Positions 36,886-48,529 of a DNA stretch of 64,000 nucleotides are shown here, in pieces (position 1 is the first letter of the stretch; each line of letters opens with the position of its first letter). The notes under the pieces are model-generated. The model was not told the origin of the DNA and did not search any database. It saw only the letters and a program-made list of their open reading frames with translations. The DNA is from Trifolium pratense (Eukaryota; Streptophyta; Magnoliopsida; Fabales; Fabaceae): the NCBI RefSeq assembly GCF_020283565.1, contig NC_060063.1, positions 22,250,777 through 22,314,776 on the forward strand, written 5' to 3'. Position numbers and translations under genes: made by a program.

Positions 36886-38400
36886 CAGATATGTATACCA
36901 TAGAATTCCAAAAGAGAGGGCTTCCACATGCCCACATTCTCCTCTTCTTGCATCCTTCAAGTAAGTATCCTACTCTTAATGACATCAACAAAATCATTTC
37001 TGCTGAAATATCATCTGTACAACTTGGTCAAAACTCATATGATGCATGGTCCATGTGGAATAGTCAATGACAGTTCTCCTTGCATGAAGGATAATAAATG
37101 TTCGAAATTTTATCCAAAGAAATTCCAACCAATAACCGTTGTTGATCAAGAAGGTTTTCCTGTTTATAGGAGAAGGGATAATGGTTATACAATTGACAAA
37201 AATGAAATTCTTCTGAATAATCGTCATGTTGTGCCGCACAATCCTCAATTGCTTTTGAAGTATCATGCACACATTAACATGGAATGGTGCAATCAAAGCA
37301 GTTCAATCAAATACCTTTTCAAGTACATCAACAAAGGTTCTGATCGAATTAGTGTTGTTATCGTTCCATCTGACATAAATTCAGAATCTCAACCAATACC
37401 ACGTGATGAAATTAAACAATATCTGGATTGTAGATACATCTCACCAAGTGAAGCATGCTGGAGAATATTTGCCTATTCCATACATGGTAGAAAACCGGCT
37501 GTTGAGCGAATGTTTTTTCATGACAAAGGACAAAACTCAGTTTATTACAGAGACTATGAGAAAATTGGGAATGTTCTACTTAAGCCGAGTGTGACTGAAT
37601 CAATGTTCACTTCATGGATGCAAGCCAATAAAGTCTGCCCAGCTGTCAAGTTGCTAACATATGGAAAATTTGTTGAAAAATTTGTCTACATTAAAAAAAC
37701 AAGAGCATGGCTACCAAGAAAGAAAGGATATACAATTGGTAGATTGATGTGGGTTCCACTACTAGTGAATTGTATTATTTAAGAATGATGTTGACCATTG
37801 CAAAGGGACCAACAAGTTATGTGGATATCAAATTTGTTAAAGGTTTTCAATATCTTACATTTAGGGAAGCATGTTTTGCTATGGGATTTCTTGGTGATGA
37901 TAGGGAATACATTGCAGCCATAAGAGAAACTCGCCAATGGGGTTTCGGTATCTTCTTGCGCAAGTTATTTATCAAAATGCTTCTATCTGAATCTATGGAT
38001 AGACCCGATTTTGTGTGGCGTGAATCTTGGAAATGGTTATGTGATGGAATACTATATAAACAAAGACATCTAACCCAAAACCAAGGTTCTTTTTTTGAAT
38101 TTACAATTTTAAATCTTTTTCTTTCATTAAAACTGGCGTTCTGGACAATGCTTTTCAATTCATTGATTTTTTTTTTTTTTAGATTTATTACTCACAGATG
38201 AAGAACTGCAATATCTCACACTATTGAGATTGAAAAGCACCTACAAACAAATAATCGAAGCTTACACCAGTTTAAATGCATGCCTTTTTCTACTGGATAT
38301 GTTACTGATTTATTGGGAAATTTATTGATATATGATGAAAGAAACTATGATCCTGTCGAACAGGATCAAATTTTCCAACAATTATTTGCTACTCTAACAG
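36886..38400 (+). pseudogene. Helitron transposase, Rep C-terminal and linker region (broken)
   Basis: Continues after a probable intron at 36811-36888: EFQKRGLPHAHILLFLHPSS (HUH-type His-hydrophobic-His), HGPCGIVNDSSPCMKDNKCS, then CSKFYPKKFQPITVVDQEGF, KYLFKYINKGSDRISV, CRYISPSEACWRIFAY and MDRPDFVWRESWKWLCDGIL. The reading frame changes near 37015-37030, near 37752 and near 38224. Each is a small indel within an otherwise well kept family sequence, so the copy died fairly recently. Confidence 0.85.
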
Positions 38401-38484
38401 GTATTACTAAATATGCTATACTACCTATAAATGATTAAGTTGTTTACATTTTCAACACTTTACTTTTAATTTTTCTTTCTTTTT

Positions 38485-40003
38485 TACGTCTTAATAGATG
38501 AACAACGATGCATATTTGAAAAAATCATGGAAGCTGTTACTAATCAAAAGGGTGGAGTTTATTTCCTGTACGGCTATGGCAGCACCAGCAAAACTTTCAT
38601 GTGGAGCACCCTGGCTTCTGCTTTGAAATCAAAACGAAGCATCGGGCTAACCGTTGCATCTAGCGGTATTGCATCTTTATTACTACCAGGTGGAAGAACA
38701 ACTCATTCCAAGTTCAAAATACCAATACCGATTCTTGAAAAAGATATTTGCAAAATTGACAAAGGAAGTGACATTGCTGAATTGTTAAAATTGACTCAGT
38801 TAATCATATGGGATGAAGCACCAATGGCACATAAGTTCTGTTTTGAGGCATTGGATACTTCTTTGAAAGATATCATGAGCATCGATGGTGTTCCATCAAA
38901 AGAAATTTTTGGTGGAAAAGTTATAGTGTTTGGTGGTGATTTTAGACAAATACTCCCTGTAATACCTAGAGGTACTCGATCTGATATTGTCCATGCAACT
39001 TTAAATGCCTCTTATATTTGGGACCATTGTACTGTTTTCAAACTGACAAGAAACTGGAAAACCAACAAACATCGGAAAATTCAGAAGAAGTTAAACAATT
39101 TTCAGATTGGATATTAAAAGTTGGTGATGGAAAGTAGCTGAACCAAATGACGGCATTGCAGAAATTCCAATCCCATCTGAACTTTTACTTTCAGATTTTA
39201 ATGATCCAATAGATGCAATTGTGAATAGCACATACCCCAATTTGCTTAATAATTTTAAGAATGGTGATTACTTGAGAAGTAGGGCAATTTTAGCATCTAC
39301 AATTGAAGTTGTTAATGAAATCAATGATTACGTTCTTAATCTCATTCCAGGTACGTTTTAATCCCTAACTATCTTACATAGAATTTTTTACATTATTAAT
39401 ATCAACACTATATTATTTTCCAGGTGAAGAAATGGAATATCTAAGTTCTTATTCAATTGATCGAACTGAAGCAAATGACGACGACATTTTTGAACAACTA
39501 ACACCAAAATTCTTACACTCTCTGCATACATCTGGACTACCTAATCATGCAATAAAACTCAAAATTGGCACACCAATCATGTTACTCAGAAATCTAGACC
39601 AGTTTGAAGGATTGTGCAATGGAACAAGGTTAAGTATTACTAGACTTGCAGATCACGTCATTGAAGCAAAAATTATAATTGGAAAAAATATTGGCAACCT
39701 GATGTACATCCCAAGAATGCCTATGTCTCTGTCACAATCCCCGTGGCCATTTAAACTTTTGCGAAACAATTTCCAATTATGGTCTCTTTTGCAATGACGA
39801 TAAACAAATCTCAAGGTCAATCCTTAGATTATGTTGGTTTGTACTTGCCAAGAGAAGTTTTCAGTCATGGCCAACTTTATGTCGCTTTGTTTAGAGTTAA
39901 AACCAAACAAGGACTTAAGATATTAATACATGACAAGTCCAAAGCTCCATTGAATGACACAACAAATGTTATTTTCAAGGAAGTGTTCCAAAATATTCTC
40001 TAA
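38485..40003 (+). pseudogene. Helitron PIF1-like helicase domain (broken)
   Basis: Superfamily 1B helicase part of the Helitron protein. Visible: Walker A region GYGSTSKTFMW at 38572-38604, Walker B LIIWDEAPM, FGGDFRQILPVIPRGTRSDI, LTRN, then after frameshifts near 39060 and 39130 SDFNDPIDAIVNSTYPN, GTPIMLLRNLDQFEGLCNGT, and SFAMTINKSQGQSLDYVGLY, FSHGQLYVALFRVKTKQGLK to the stop at 40003. Family Walker A is GGTGKT; here both invariant Gly positions read Ser, so ATP binding should be lost. Another shift lies near 39760. An intron fits 39351-39423 (GTACGT...TTCCAG). Confidence 0.88.
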
Positions 40004-40941
40004 TTTCATATCTCATTTATGTTATCCATGTAAGTTTTTTTTTACTTCTTACCTACAAATCTTTTTTTCCCTTTAATCATTTTCATTTATTAATCAATCT
40101 AACATTAAATAACTATTGTTTATTACCTTTTTCAGGGTGCTTTTTTTGTTACCATAGCAACAGTTGAACTCTTCATTAACCAACCATGTTCAAGTTATGC
40201 CATTCTGAAAAATTATCATTTTCTTATAACTTTATAAGATATGTTTTGTACACTATCTCCCTATCAAAATTATGTATTTCGGACACCATTCTATATCTGC
40301 TATTTAATTTTACCACTGCATATATTTATAGGCTAACTATGAACCTAAAGATATCATAACATTAGTTCAACACCAATTTACATGGCAAAGGTTTCTAAAA
40401 AGACTAATGATTAGACTACCAGATCTAATTACCTAAGTCACATGCAACATATCTTTAGTTTGATATTTTCAACACACTACTCGTGAAAACCACATTAAAG
40501 AATCTAACTTATGTACTATATCTCTTCAAAAACCAAAACCATATCTTAACATTGAAAACAACATTACAATGACCATCACTATATAAACCATCTTCTATTC
40601 TCACCATTCTATTACAATTTATACGTTAAAACTTCTTCATAAATCTTCAAGTACTAACCATTGAAATGACATCATTGGCAATAAGAAAAGTTGCAAAAAG
40701 AACAATCCTTGGAGGATTCCAAATGCTCAACATCTCAACCTTAATAAGTTCTTTATCATAAACTTCTTCACAAATCAAATTTCAAGATGAATGCTTAGAC
40801 ATGCAAACCTCTAAACTGTTATTTAAACATCAACATTTTCATTGCTTAATATTTTACATGCAAATATCTAAACTCTCTAGAATTCAATTAATGAAATAAC
40901 AATTTTTTTTATTCCTTAACATTTTTTGATATTTCTTAAAG
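40004..40941. other. Spacer between helicase and B3-like pseudogene
   Basis: AT-rich. An ATG at 40664 opens a 32-codon frame that could be a first exon of the following B3-like gene, but nothing confirms it. No Helitron terminus recognised. Confidence 0.35.
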
Positions 40942-41638
40942 GACTATGTTGAAATCGATCCTGCATTCGTTGACGAATTTTATGACGAACTTAGTCCAAG
41001 TTGGAATATCATTGATCACAACGGAAATTCGAAAAATGTTGCATTCAATGAAGATATGACCCTACCATTGTTGACTGATGGTTGGAATGCAATTAGAGAA
41101 TCTTACAACCTAAATAATATGCAAAACATTTATCTTAACTATTTGGGTCAAAGTCGATTTTTAATTCACTTGGGAAGCATCACTCAAGATACTAACAAGT
41201 TGCCATCCTATCATAGCCGAAGTACAAAGCAAGGACGAACCGTCTTTTTTTATGTTACTCTTAGTTCTTGCAGATGGCAATTCCTACTTAAATGGTTATT
41301 TCAATATTTTTTCATGCCTACTTAATCTTCTAAAATCATTACTATACAATTTCTTTTAACTCAGTATGATTACTTTTCTATTTCAGATCGTACCCGACGA
41401 CTTCAACGATTTCTTAATGGAATATGATTTCGATTATTTGAGGTTATTTGGAAAGTGCCGCTATCCACATCTTTGCAATATTCTCTACCAGAACGTACAA
41501 TCTATGCACACCAAATTAGTCAATGATTGGAAGTTTTGTTGCGAAGATAATCAATTTCAGCTTTGAGATATCATTCGCTTCCAGTTTTTTGACCTCTATT
41601 TCAGTCACATGGTCCATGTTTACAAAATCAATCCTTGA
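40942..41638 (+). pseudogene. B3-like two-domain gene, broken
   Basis: First visible exon starts at 40942 after AAAG (DYVEIDPAFVDEFYDEL, then VAFNEDMTLPLLTDGWNAIR and NIYLNYLGQSRFLIHLGSI). The second starts at 41387 after TTTCAG (IVPDDFNDFLMEYDFDYLRL...WKFCCEDNQFQL). Both align in pattern with B3 DNA-binding domains (GW near the middle, a closing GD-I-F strand) and with the intact genes at 47627-48529 and 49496-50337. TGA at 41564-41566 interrupts the last domain just where the family has the Gly of the GD motif; the frame then runs on (DIIRFQFFDLYF) to TGA 41636-41638. The first exon lacks a clear donor at the family position. B3 proteins are plant transcription factors; assignment is by motif pattern only. 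Confidence 0.6.
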
Positions 41639-42189
41639 TCAGTACAATTTTATCTCTGTCTTCAGCATCATGTTTAGGAATTATTCAAATTTTTCAGTTT
41701 AAGTTCCATTTTAATTTAATCAAATATCTATTCAGTTTTCTGCTTTCGATCAATGTACTTTTCTTATGTTCTATCTATTGAGTTGTTAAATATAATGAAA
41801 TGTTGTTACTATCAACTATGTCTCAATCTCATTTTTCATTTTTATTTGTATACTACTCTAATGAACAAAACAATGATAATCATAATTCATTGTTTACATG
41901 ATCCATCTAACATTGATTTCATTCATTACTACATTTATAAAACATTGTATACATCCATCAAAATACAACCAACAACTTAACTTAACTAATTCAGATTTCT
42001 TTACGATTACTTTCTACAATTACTTTCTTGATTATTCGCTTATAGTTACCTAAATCTTTTAATACCATTCATACATCATTCCATACATGGAACATCATAC
42101 ATTCATTACGATACATTTACTATTTTTCATCCATCTACAATTACATTCTTACTTAATCACTTTCATACATATCACGTAAAGTAGGATTA
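41639..42189. other. Spacer
   Basis: AT-rich, no gene recognised. Confidence 0.35.
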
Positions 42190-42725
42190 ATCTCAAAGTC
42201 GCTTTCATCACCAAACATACATTCTCCCTTTTTTTTTTTTCAAATGTCACAATATTTGAAATTCTAAAACCTTCAGGAATGATTCTTAATATATCTCCAG
42301 CCTTAAAACCATTTTCCATGAAAAATTCCTTCCAACCATAATCTAATTGTATGCAATAATCTCCAACTTAAAAAACATTCAATGACCATGGTTCATATTG
42401 TAATTTGTAAAAATCCCACAATTCTCTCCAACCTGTTGTTAGTCTAGGCATATCTAGGTTCATATTGTAACCTACTATGTGTTGCACTTCATTAATGTTA
42501 TAAACAATCTTCAACCATGGTTTTAACTCTTTGGCATATTTTCTCGCAAAGCTAGCCTCCGGCTCTCCTTCTGCCTATACAAAATCAATTCAACATATCA
42601 AACAACAATACTATAATTATAATAAGGAAATATGAAAATTTAACTTATTCATTAAAAATGTTACATGATCTTTTGAAATCACGGTAATAAAACATTCCTT
42701 CAATCTTTTAGAGCTATTGCCACTA
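42190..42725 (-). pseudogene. B3-like gene remnant
   Basis: On the minus strand a short exon (SSKRLKECFITVISKDH, about 42715-42665) is followed by a longer one starting after TATAG near 42578: AEGEPEASFARKYAKELKPW, then MPRLTTGWRELWDFYKL. A stop interrupts it, and GWKEFFMENGFKAGDILRII follows, again with the GW...GD spacing of B3 domains. It is a collapsed copy of the cluster's gene plan. Upstream of it stands a solo LTR. Confidence 0.5.
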
Positions 42726-42821
42726 TTTTCACTCAGGTTCTTCAATAACACTTTTACTCAAGCTCAAATACACATAGCCATACTTCAACTTGATAAAAAT
42801 GATAGCAAAGTACATCATATT

Positions 42822-43894
42822 TGTTGGGTTTTTGTATGTTGGCTACATTTTGCAAAAACATCTTTTAGCCAAGTGTTGAGACAGATGTGGGTACACATTG
42901 GAACAACACCTGTCTATCTGACTATGCGCGCCAGCTAGCGTTTTTATTTTCTATTCAATCTTTCAAAGATTTGATTGAAGAATTATTTCGTGGTTTCTTA
43001 CACAACAAGGCGCACGTGGTCTATTGTTTCTGAAGGCAGCCGAACCCTAGTTCTATTTTCTAAAGGAATAAAATAACTTTTAGAAAATATAATATTTGTT
43101 TCAAAAATATATCTTGTGAAGATTGCTGCAGAAAATATAAAAGATTTATTTCAAATAAATCTTTGTGCTTCAAGAAGATTAGAAGAATTAATTTTAAAAT
43201 ATATTTACAACAAATATATTTATGGGAGGAATATTTGATGCAAAAAAAGATTTGGTAAAAATATATATTTTGCATCTAGAAGATTTCTTGGAGCTGAAGC
43301 ATTATGAAAAGCCCACGAGGCTCTGTTATTTATAGGGTGCTGCTAACCCTATTTTATTTACCGAAACTTGAAGCAAAAATAGAATATCAAAGATGTAGTC
43401 TTTTAGGGTTTCGTGTCTTTGAGCCACTCTCTAGGAGAGTTGGTGTAAAGTGAATCACTCGGGTTGTGAGATGGTCACCGTGTCCTCACTCAGAAACCTG
43501 TAGGTAATGAGTTAAGTATTGTACTTGGAGGAAGCTTTTAAGCAACTCCAAATTGTGAACTTAGTCGTTGGCTAGGTGTTAATGTCATTGAAGTGTGTCT
43601 TCATCTTTGTCAATGGAGAGTGTCTCAATTCTGTTGTTATTGAAATTCTTACTGGTTGTAAGGTTGGGGGAGTGAGACGGGGTCTCATATCTAGGAGTTC
43701 CTAGGTAGAAGTTGCATTGGTATCCCCCAGATTAGGTTGTTAGGCTGAACTGGGTTAACAATTATGTGTGTTGTTTATGTTTTTCAGTATCTGTTTTTAA
43801 TGCTCTGCTTTATTGTTCTTACTGCTAAGACAAGTGTTACGACAAGTGTCTGAACATTGTGGACAACATTTGTCTATTGTGTACCAGAATTTCA
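42822..43894 (+). mobile_element. Solo LTR (1073 bp), copia-like
   Basis: Starts TGTTGGGTTTTTGTATG and ends ACCAGAATTTCA, with a perfect 5-bp target duplication ATATT at 42817-42821 and 43895-43899. No primer site or interior on either side. It lies beside the B3-like remnant that ends at 42725. Confidence 0.75.
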
Positions 43895-43935
43895 ATATTT
43901 ATATACAATTATTAGTTACATTTTTACAAAACCAA

Positions 43936-43962
43936 CTAGGTACATACCCGTGCATACGCACG
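43936..43962 (-). mobile_element. Helitron 3' terminus, minus strand
   Basis: On the minus strand: hairpin CCCGTGC-GTAT-GCACGGG followed by TATGTACCTAG and then T. The element would extend to higher coordinates, under the minus-strand B3-like genes. Its 5' end was not found. Adjacent 43966-44050 is GC-rich with repeated GCGCCTTCGGCGCGTT units. Confidence 0.6.
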
Positions 43963-44232
43963 GGATGCGCCTTCGGCGCGTTATATTGCGTCGGTACGTT
44001 AGGTCGTAAGGGTTCAACGGCGCGTTGCACGCGCCTTCGGCGCGTTGCGAAATTGGCATCAACAAAGAATTTTTTTTGATAAATAGAATAATTAATTGAT
44101 TTAAAAGGTTGCGTTATCATTAATGGACACAATGTTTGTTTGCGACAATAGTTAAAAAATAAAAAGTTAATCAAATCCATTACAACATTATATCGGAAGA
44201 TAAATAACTTAGGAAATAACATAATACTTAGT

Positions 44233-45165
44233 CTAAATTATGGAAACCTGACAAACATTCAAGCTTATGTCTTTGAATTCAAAACTTATTCTATCTCCCA
44301 ATTGAATATTGTTGTCAAAACAGAAATTTTTCCATCCTCTGGCAATCTTGACATTCTCTGAAGGATTGTTCGGATATTTCAAGTGAACTATTGAACTGCC
44401 TTTGGTTGGTACTTGCAGAACCAGCTTATGAAAATTGTATCGCCTTACATAATTGCTAAATTCAGAAGATAATGTCTACAAAAAGTAAGATTATTTATCA
44501 GAATAAGGCAGTATAAACAACATCGCAGTAGAAGAATCAATGAAACAAATAAACATTAGGTTGAATTACAACTTACAAATTTTTTGAGTCTTTGTAGCAT
44601 TGTTTAGGTCATAAATAGTCAATTCAAAAACATATGATTCAGTTAGTTGACCGGTAATTGACAAACCACCGAAAATTTGACCGTAAACATTATCAGTACA
44701 CTAATCTATGTTATTTTCAGTATGTGAAATGTTCTCATCATTTATAGGTGATCCTTGACCATCATAATTGTCATAGTTTTTTGCATAGTCATCAAGAAAT
44801 TTTGCATATTCTGCTTCCAGTTCATCAATTTTAAAATCACTATATAAAAAAATGGATTTAAACAATATCAGCTCATCAATTATGAAATTAATATAAGTAT
44901 AATTATGAATACGACATTGAAAAGTTTGAAGCATAATCAAATCGGGATAAATCAAATTGATATGAAATAGAATCGAAACAAATATTTGTAAACAATATCA
45001 GTCAAAGAATTGATCTAATATGTTTTCCAATTAGGGTTCATAATATTATTTTTATTCCTAGGAGTAATATGAAAAAAAAAATTGGATTAATTCGTTTAAA
45101 AAAAAAGTTGAATTAATAAGAAAGCAAAGGAAAACCGATGTATACCTGTTATTTGACGAATCCAT
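44233..45165 (-). pseudogene. B3-like gene, disrupted copy
   Basis: Minus strand exons: 45165-45146 (MDSSNN plus split codon), 44839-44577 (SDFKIDELEAEYAKFLDDYA ... GGLSITGQLTESYVFELTIY) and 44475-44233 (TLSSEFSNYVRRYNFHKLVL ... VKIARGWKNFCFDNNIQLGD, RISFEF, stop). The last exon is a well kept B3-like domain of 80 codons, matching the final exons of the intact neighbours. The middle exon has TAG at 44703-44701 and ends in a phase that does not fit the next acceptor. Its N-terminal part also differs from the other copies, so it may be a chimera. Confidence 0.55.
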
Positions 45166-46393
45166 TTGTATCCTATATGATGATTTACAACAACCAGTCA
45201 AGAAAAATATAGAGAATTAATATAAATAATCAAAGAAACATGATTGTTGAAGGATTAATGAATTCATAATAATGGTAAATTGAAGTATAATATTTGTTTA
45301 TTAAGGAAGAAGGGAAAACAAAAATGGCAAATCGTATGAACAAATGGTATTAAGGAAGAAGGGGAAAAAAAAAGCTCACCTGATGGAGTTGCAACCGTTT
45401 TACGTTATGCGATGGTAAGATGGAAGTGGAGTAGGTAATTTGATGTTTAATTGGGCCAAATGGGTCTTATAATTGGGCCAAAAAAAGATGTACAAATTAA
45501 AAAAATAAGAAGGCTTTATTGAATATGAAAATATGCACTATACCAAAAAAAATCACTACAAAAAATATGTCCTATATTGTAGAATAAAGAAAGTTTAATT
45601 ATAATTTTAAAAGTTATTAAACTAAATATTATTTCCTTGTTGCCGAAAGTTTTTGTAAAATTTGAAATCGCGTGTCGATTAATAATAAGTAAGCTAAAAT
45701 ATTTATAATTTGATAATAGTAACAATACCAAATAATTAAAATTCTAAAAAAAAAACATATAGATGAAATTTTGAGTTGATTAGTTGATAATGTTGGGACA
45801 TATTCCTTTGATAAATGTTAAAACTAATTTATTTATTTATTGTTGAAAATTTAATTAGAAATTAGGAGAGGTATATCAATGTTTCATCTGTTGAATTTGC
45901 ACTTGAACATTTGGAATAATGGGAAAAAATGTATTATCGATTTGAAATCATCTTGTTACATACAACAAAGATGAAATGCATTCTATTATTACAAATGAAT
46001 GCAAATAGATAAAATAGGTTTTTGATCTACACCAGAATGAAGAAATCCAATTCGCCTATCAATGTGGATTCAATTTTAGTTTCATTGATTTGTATCAAGA
46101 TAAACCAACAACACTAATAAGTACTTGGCTAAAATTTTGAATAATTTTATTGTTTTGAAGAGGAGGGTTACCTGTCTAATTGTTTTTAAGTTATGGCAAT
46201 GAATAGTTATAAATTGATATGCTAATATATCACACATTCACAAAACATTGCTTATCATACAACATATCATCATATTACCCAATTAGAGTACAAATTCATA
46301 TAACATAATAAGTTTCAAAATGAAATTAGAGAGTGCAAATACTAAATTTACATATTGATCATAAAGTTTGGTAGTTGACATATTGAACTCTAC
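45166..46393. other. AT-rich spacer in B3-like cluster
   Basis: No gene recognised. Could hold promoter sequence for the copy below. Confidence 0.35.
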
Positions 46394-46636
46394 CTGGTGA
46401 GGAATTCCATCTCCATCATACAATTTTCATTGAGCACCCAGTTGCTTAGAATATTTTCTAATAAAAAAGGATCTAATTCTCCAAAAGTCTGCAAGTGATT
46501 GACTAATGTTAAGTTTTATAGTATGCAATATTCAAAAAGCAAGAAAATTATTTTTTCAAACCTCATTAGGAAGATGGACTGCTTCAAACATTGCCAGAGG
46601 ACTTCCATGAATTATAGGAGGCCATTTTGATGCCAT
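46394..46636 (-). pseudogene. B3-like gene, 5' remnant
   Basis: Exon 46636-46562 (MASKWPPIIHGSPLAMFEAV, 25 codons, donor GAG|GTTTGA) and 46488-46394 (TFGELDPFLLENILSNWVLN..., donor CAG|GTAGAG). The second exon opens like the long exon of the intact genes (TAAEIDPWFAAEFF) but is only 95 nt against 351. The final domain exon is missing, so this is a truncated family member. Confidence 0.45.
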
Positions 46637-47030
46637 TGATTATGAAGTAACAAAAGTAAGTAAAGCTTTGTTAAATGAATGTATTTATAGATAAAAAATA
46701 ATGAGTATTTTATAAAAGAAACTTTTTTTGTACTACATGTAATTAACTTTTAGATATGATTAATTTATTTTGTAATAATTTAATATTTAATCCAATTTAA
46801 TTATCATATTATTTGGCAAAATAATGTAATGTGAGCTTAATTTATAGGCTCTTTTTGAGTTTAATTTAATGTAAGAATTATTATATTTCTCCTAATTAAT
46901 CTTAGAGTAATTTATAGGCTCTATCAAATATATTGATACTGTCTCAATGCTTAAGACTGATAATAAAGTTAATATTAAAAGAAAAAGGAAAAAAATTAAT
47001 TAAAATTTTGAAGAAATGAGGAAATATAAA

Positions 47031-47370
47031 TGGTAAAATTACACTACAGGTCCTTTATCTTATTTTTTTGTAACAATTTGGTCATTTATCTTTTTTTTTG
47101 GTAACAATTTGGTCATTTATCTTCTTTTTTTGTAACACTTTGGTCCTTATCTTATTTATTTATAAAAAATAAAGGACCAACGTGTTACAAATAAAAAAAG
47201 ATAAAGGACCAAACTGTTACAAAAAATGGGACTAAAGTGTTACAAATAAAAAAAATAAAGGACTAAAGTGTTACAAATAAAAGATAAAGGACCAAAGTGT
47301 TACAAAAAAAAGATAAAGGACCAAAGTGTTACAAAAAAATAAGATAAAGGACTTGTAGTGTAATTTTGCC
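47031..47370. mobile_element. Long-hairpin MITE with internal tandem repeats
   Basis: Ends TGGTAAAATTACACTACAGG and TTGTAGTGTAATTTTGCC are inverted repeats. AAATATAAA directly flanks both sides (47022-47030 and 47371-47379), a 9-bp target duplication typical of Mutator-type elements. Each arm carries three or more repeats of a roughly 25-30-bp unit: TTTGTAACAATTTGGTC on the left and its complement, GGACCAAAGTGTTACAAA, on the right. Nearly the whole element folds into one hairpin. Confidence 0.8.
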
Positions 47371-47626
47371 AAATATAAACCATAGAAACAATATGTGCGA
47401 TGTACCAAGGTAATATATCATAGAGAAATACAAATTTAACGTAAAAGACTTCATAGATAATAATTCCATTAATTAATAATGATAATACAAAACACCATAA
47501 TAAAAAAAAAGTAAAGAAAAAAAAAATACACAAATTATTTGATTGCCAAATTCAACGAAAAGTTGGCAAATAAGTAGTGCTTTTAATTGATAAAGAGAAC
47601 CAATAGAACATAACAAATAACAAAGA

Positions 47627-48529
47627 TCATGCATTGGTAATTTCTGGTAGCTTCCACATGTGGCATCGATCATGTGGATCATTAATCGCAAACTTAAAAC
47701 GAATTGTATCACCAGTTTTGAAAGAAATTTCTTGACATAGGTCTTTCCAGGTATTTCCCAATTTTGTTGTGAGAGGATTGGTAGAATGAACAACCTTCAT
47801 ATGTTCTTTGTGGGGATAATTGCCGCAGATAGTAATAAATTTGAACTTTTTATCCATCAAGAAACTTGCAAAGTCCATAGGTAAAATCTTGAAAAAAAAT
47901 AAGGAAAAGAGTTAATATATTTTATAATTAAACTTATTAAATGTGAAATAAATATATAAAAGGAAATTGATACGAAATATAAAAACAATAAAAAATGTAA
48001 TTTAATTGACAATACCAAATTTTTGTTCTTCACACTTTCAGTAGTCAGTAGAATGTCAAAAAATACGGTTTCATGTGGTATTATACTACGACTGTGAAAT
48101 GGCAAAATATCAGTTTCAACAATAGGTTCCTTAAAAGATTTGATTCCAAAACAGCTTCCACCATAATAGTCTAGTTCAAGTTCAATGTTATTCGGCAATC
48201 CATGAAGTTCTATTAATTCTTTCCAACCATTAAAGATTATAGGATTATCATAGCTTTTATTGTACTTAAGTACGGTCAAACCATTGTCTGAATTGCATAC
48301 GAACCACATATTGTCTAACTTATTATAATGTTCGACAATGAAAGTTGAATCTATTTCTTCGTAACCCTATGAAACACAAATGAAATGTTTTTATTAGTAA
48401 AAAAGATTACCATAACAAAGTAAACAAAAATGAATTAATTAAAAAAGTAAAAATTATTACCAGATTAGAAAGTCTTACAACTCTGCAAGTTGTAATTGGT
48501 TTTGATTGTAGCATTTCAGCAATACTCAT
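47627..48529 (-). CDS. B3-like two-domain protein, intact
   Basis: Three exons on the minus strand: 48529-48461 (23 codons, MSIAEMLQSKPITTCRVVRL), 48366-48016 (117 codons) and 47887-47627 (86 codons plus stop). All introns are GT-AG in phase 0; 226 aa. The middle exon (WFVCNSDNGLTVLKYNKS, IIFNGWKELIELHGL, ELELDYYGGSCFGIKSF) and last exon (ILPMDFASFLMDKKFKFITI, TWKDLCQEISFKTGDTIRFK) each show the B3 pattern: opening strand, mid-domain GW or TW, GD then a hydrophobic strand. B3 proteins bind DNA in the nucleus as plant transcription factors (family knowledge). No lesion was seen. Its target is unknown. It shares its exon plan with 49496-50337. Confidence 0.7.

Noticed and set aside
35393..40003. 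Possibility that the Helitron protein is an active gene
   Set aside because: At least two in-frame stops, several frameshifts and altered Walker A; it is a pseudogene.
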